DNA from: Caenimonas sedimenti
GTDB lineage: Bacteria; Pseudomonadota; Gammaproteobacteria; Burkholderiales; Burkholderiaceae_C
Length of the DNA stretch: 64,000 nt
Assembly: GCF_007833165.1 (NCBI RefSeq)
Contig: NZ_VOBQ01000009.1
Span: forward strand, 62,001-126,000
Direction: 5' to 3'
Shown here: piece after piece, positions 63,085-64,000 of the stretch
How the letters are laid out: each line of letters starts with the position of its first letter
How positions within the stretch are numbered: position 1 is the first letter of the stretch
Notes under the pieces: model-generated
Databases searched by the model: none
Told to the model about the DNA's origin: nothing
Seen by the model: only the letters and a program-made list of their open reading frames with translations
Program-made: the position numbers and the translations under genes

Positions 63085-63336
63085 ATGGATTGTCGCACCG
63101 GGTGTGGCGCCTGTTGCACGGCGCCCTCCATCAATTCACCGATTCCCGGCATGCCGCAGGGGAAGCCGGCGGGGGTGCGGTGCGTCCAGCTCGACGAAGC
63201 GAACCGATGCCGGATCTTCGGGCGGCCGGAACGGCCGACATTCTGCGCGGGGCTTCGGCCGTCGGCGGAGATGTGCGGTGACTCGCGCGAGCACGCGATG
63301 TTCTACCTCGCCGACTTGGAGGCACGGACTTCTTGA
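63085..63336 (+). CDS. YkgJ-family cysteine cluster protein
   Basis: An 83-residue protein with the YkgJ pattern: N-terminal CRTGCGACC, then [19 protein letters not shown] segment ([13 protein letters not shown]), [19 protein letters not shown] and a final C. The conserved cysteines probably bind zinc or an iron-sulphur cluster. The function is not established. It follows the FMN reductase gene by 21 bases and may be co-transcribed. Confidence 0.85.
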   Translation: MDCRTGCGACCTAPSINSPIPGMPQGKPAGVRCVQLDEANRCRIFGRPERPTFCAGLRPSAEMCGDSREHAMFYLADLEARTS

Positions 63337-63394
63337 CACCGCCCGGAGGTCCATCATGCGCCCTGGCGAGGAAGAACTCGTGGCTGTTCATTTC

Positions 63395-63431
63395 GCAGGA
63401 AAAGCGCCCGGCCGCCCGAAGCTTTTCCTGC
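63395..63431 (+). terminator. Hairpin downstream of the YkgJ-like gene
   Basis: GCAGGAAAAGC pairs perfectly with GCTTTTCCTGC across a 15-base GC-rich loop. It lies about 60 bases after the YkgJ-like stop and probably ends that transcript together with the next hairpin. Confidence 0.5.
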
Positions 63432-63440
63432 TGATCAAGC

Positions 63441-63473
63441 CACTCTGAAATCTGCGCAGCAGATTTCAGAGTG
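63441..63473. terminator. Terminator hairpin between convergent YkgJ-like and aldehyde dehydrogenase genes
   Basis: A perfect 15-bp stem (CACTCTGAAATCTGC with GCAGATTTCAGAGTG) and a GCA loop, touching the aldehyde dehydrogenase stop codon and preceded by CTGATCA. It shares the CACTC...GCA...GAGTG design and flank with the hairpin at 9577. Confidence 0.65.
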
Positions 63474-63474
63474 A

Positions 63475-64000
63475 TCAAAACGGATAGTGCCGCGGCGTGG
63501 TCTGGATCGTGATCCAGCGCAGCTCGGTGAATTCGTAGATCCCGGCGCGCCCGCCGAAGCGGCCGATGCCGCTGCCCTTCACGCCGCCAAAGGGCATCTG
63601 CGCTTCGTCGTGCACCGTCGGCGCATTGACGTGGCAAATGCCCGAGTCGATCTTGCGCGCCACATTGAACGCGCGCGCGATGTCATGCCCGAAGACCGCA
63701 GCCGACAAGCCGTACTCGTTGTCGTTGGCGCAGGCGATCGCCTCCTCGGTGTTGCGCACGCGGACGATTGCCTTCACCGGCCCGAAGGTCTCTTCGTGAT
63801 AGATGCGCATGGCCGGCGTCACGTGATCGAGCAGCGTTGCCGGCATCAGCGTCGAGTCCGCCTTGCCGCCGCAGGCCAGCTTGGCACCTTTCGCCAGCGC
63901 GTCATCGATGAGTGCATTGCAATGCTCCACCGTCGACATGCCGATCACGCTGCCCAGCACCACCGGCTCCGGCTTGCGCGGATCGCCCAGCGGCAGGGAC
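63475..64000 (-). CDS. Aldehyde dehydrogenase, C-terminal fragment
   Basis: The last 174 codons of a minus-strand gene that starts beyond the right edge. The visible part includes LPLGDPRKPEPVVLGSVIG, the EETFGPVKAIVRV motif with FGP, ANDNEYGLSAAVFGHD and the C-terminal HDEAQMPFGGVKGSGIGRFGG, all standard for NAD(P)-dependent aldehyde dehydrogenases. The ending ITIQTTPRHYPF resembles vanillin or salicylaldehyde dehydrogenases. The catalytic Cys lies outside the window, so activity and substrate cannot be judged. Confidence 0.9.
   Translation of the reverse strand, partial: SLPLGDPRKPEPVVLGSVIGMSTVEHCNALIDDALAKGAKLACGGKADSTLMPATLLDHVTPAMRIYHEETFGPVKAIVRVRNTEEAIACANDNEYGLSAAVFGHDIARAFNVARKIDSGICHVNAPTVHDEAQMPFGGVKGSGIGRFGGRAGIYEFTELRWITIQTTPRHYPF

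Overview
The window is a 64 kb, very GC-rich, gene-dense chromosomal segment. Gene content and order suggest a betaproteobacterium of the Burkholderiales, most likely a Comamonadaceae member such as Ramlibacter or Variovorax. The order mnmG-rsmG-lysE-parA-hydrolase-parB with three parS-like sites, a B12-dependent methionine synthase split into two genes, a GTP-type PEP carboxykinase and a Bug-type solute receptor next to a LysR gene all fit. This placement is inferred from gene order and protein sequence, not from a 16S gene. No rRNA, tRNA, CRISPR array, phage or complete insertion sequence was seen.

Layout. 1-5.9 kb: a LysR fragment, a thioesterase, a TonB receptor / YfiR-like protein / MFS transporter operon, a BrkB-family membrane protein and a glycine-zipper protein. 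6-10.7 kb: the split metH, with an Lrp-type regulator between the halves and a SAH riboswitch in front of the larger half. 10.7-17.6 kb: recQ, a second Lrp regulator, a tandem AAA+ ATPase, ilvA, a thioesterase and a tiny membrane protein. 17.6-22.8 kb: pckG with a long leader, a LysR/Bug-receptor pair and a MITE-like element with 34-bp inverted ends. 22.9-28.5 kb: a soluble PAS histidine kinase and a GlrR-like sigma-54 activator, followed by GlrR-type sites and a sigma-54-like promoter in front of a globin gene, then a phosphoesterase and a universal stress protein. 28.5-32.9 kb: an ArgP-like LysR gene, dadA and an FG-GAP lipoprotein.

33-41.5 kb holds the most interesting block. It is a tightly packed minus-strand run: a NicX-like 2,5-dihydroxypyridine dioxygenase, an alpha/beta hydrolase, a secreted serine hydrolase, an acyl-CoA-dehydrogenase-fold protein without the canonical catalytic Glu, a secreted M14 peptidase and an orphan molybdenum hydroxylase large subunit. 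It diverges from a flavin reductase and a MarR regulator across a palindromic operator. It resembles a peripheral and ring-cleavage pathway for an N-heterocyclic aromatic compound, with some expected parts missing.

41.6-56.7 kb: a lipoprotein/protease pair, a DMT transporter, an overlapping AMP ligase / acetyltransferase / Rieske oxygenase operon, a TetR regulator with two matching operators around itself and a hydrolase operon, an NCS2 permease, a hotdog thioesterase, a PduO-type cobalamin adenosyltransferase, EF-hand proteins, a D-lactate/glycolate-type oxidase and a proline-rich lipoprotein. 56.7-62.4 kb: the chromosome partitioning and tRNA/rRNA modification cluster. 62.5-64 kb: an FMN reductase, a YkgJ-type cysteine-cluster protein and the C-terminal part of an aldehyde dehydrogenase.

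Several genes have a -10-like hexamer five to eight bases before the start codon and no Shine-Dalgarno, which suggests leaderless transcripts are common here. Functions are read from motifs and family knowledge; no database search was possible.
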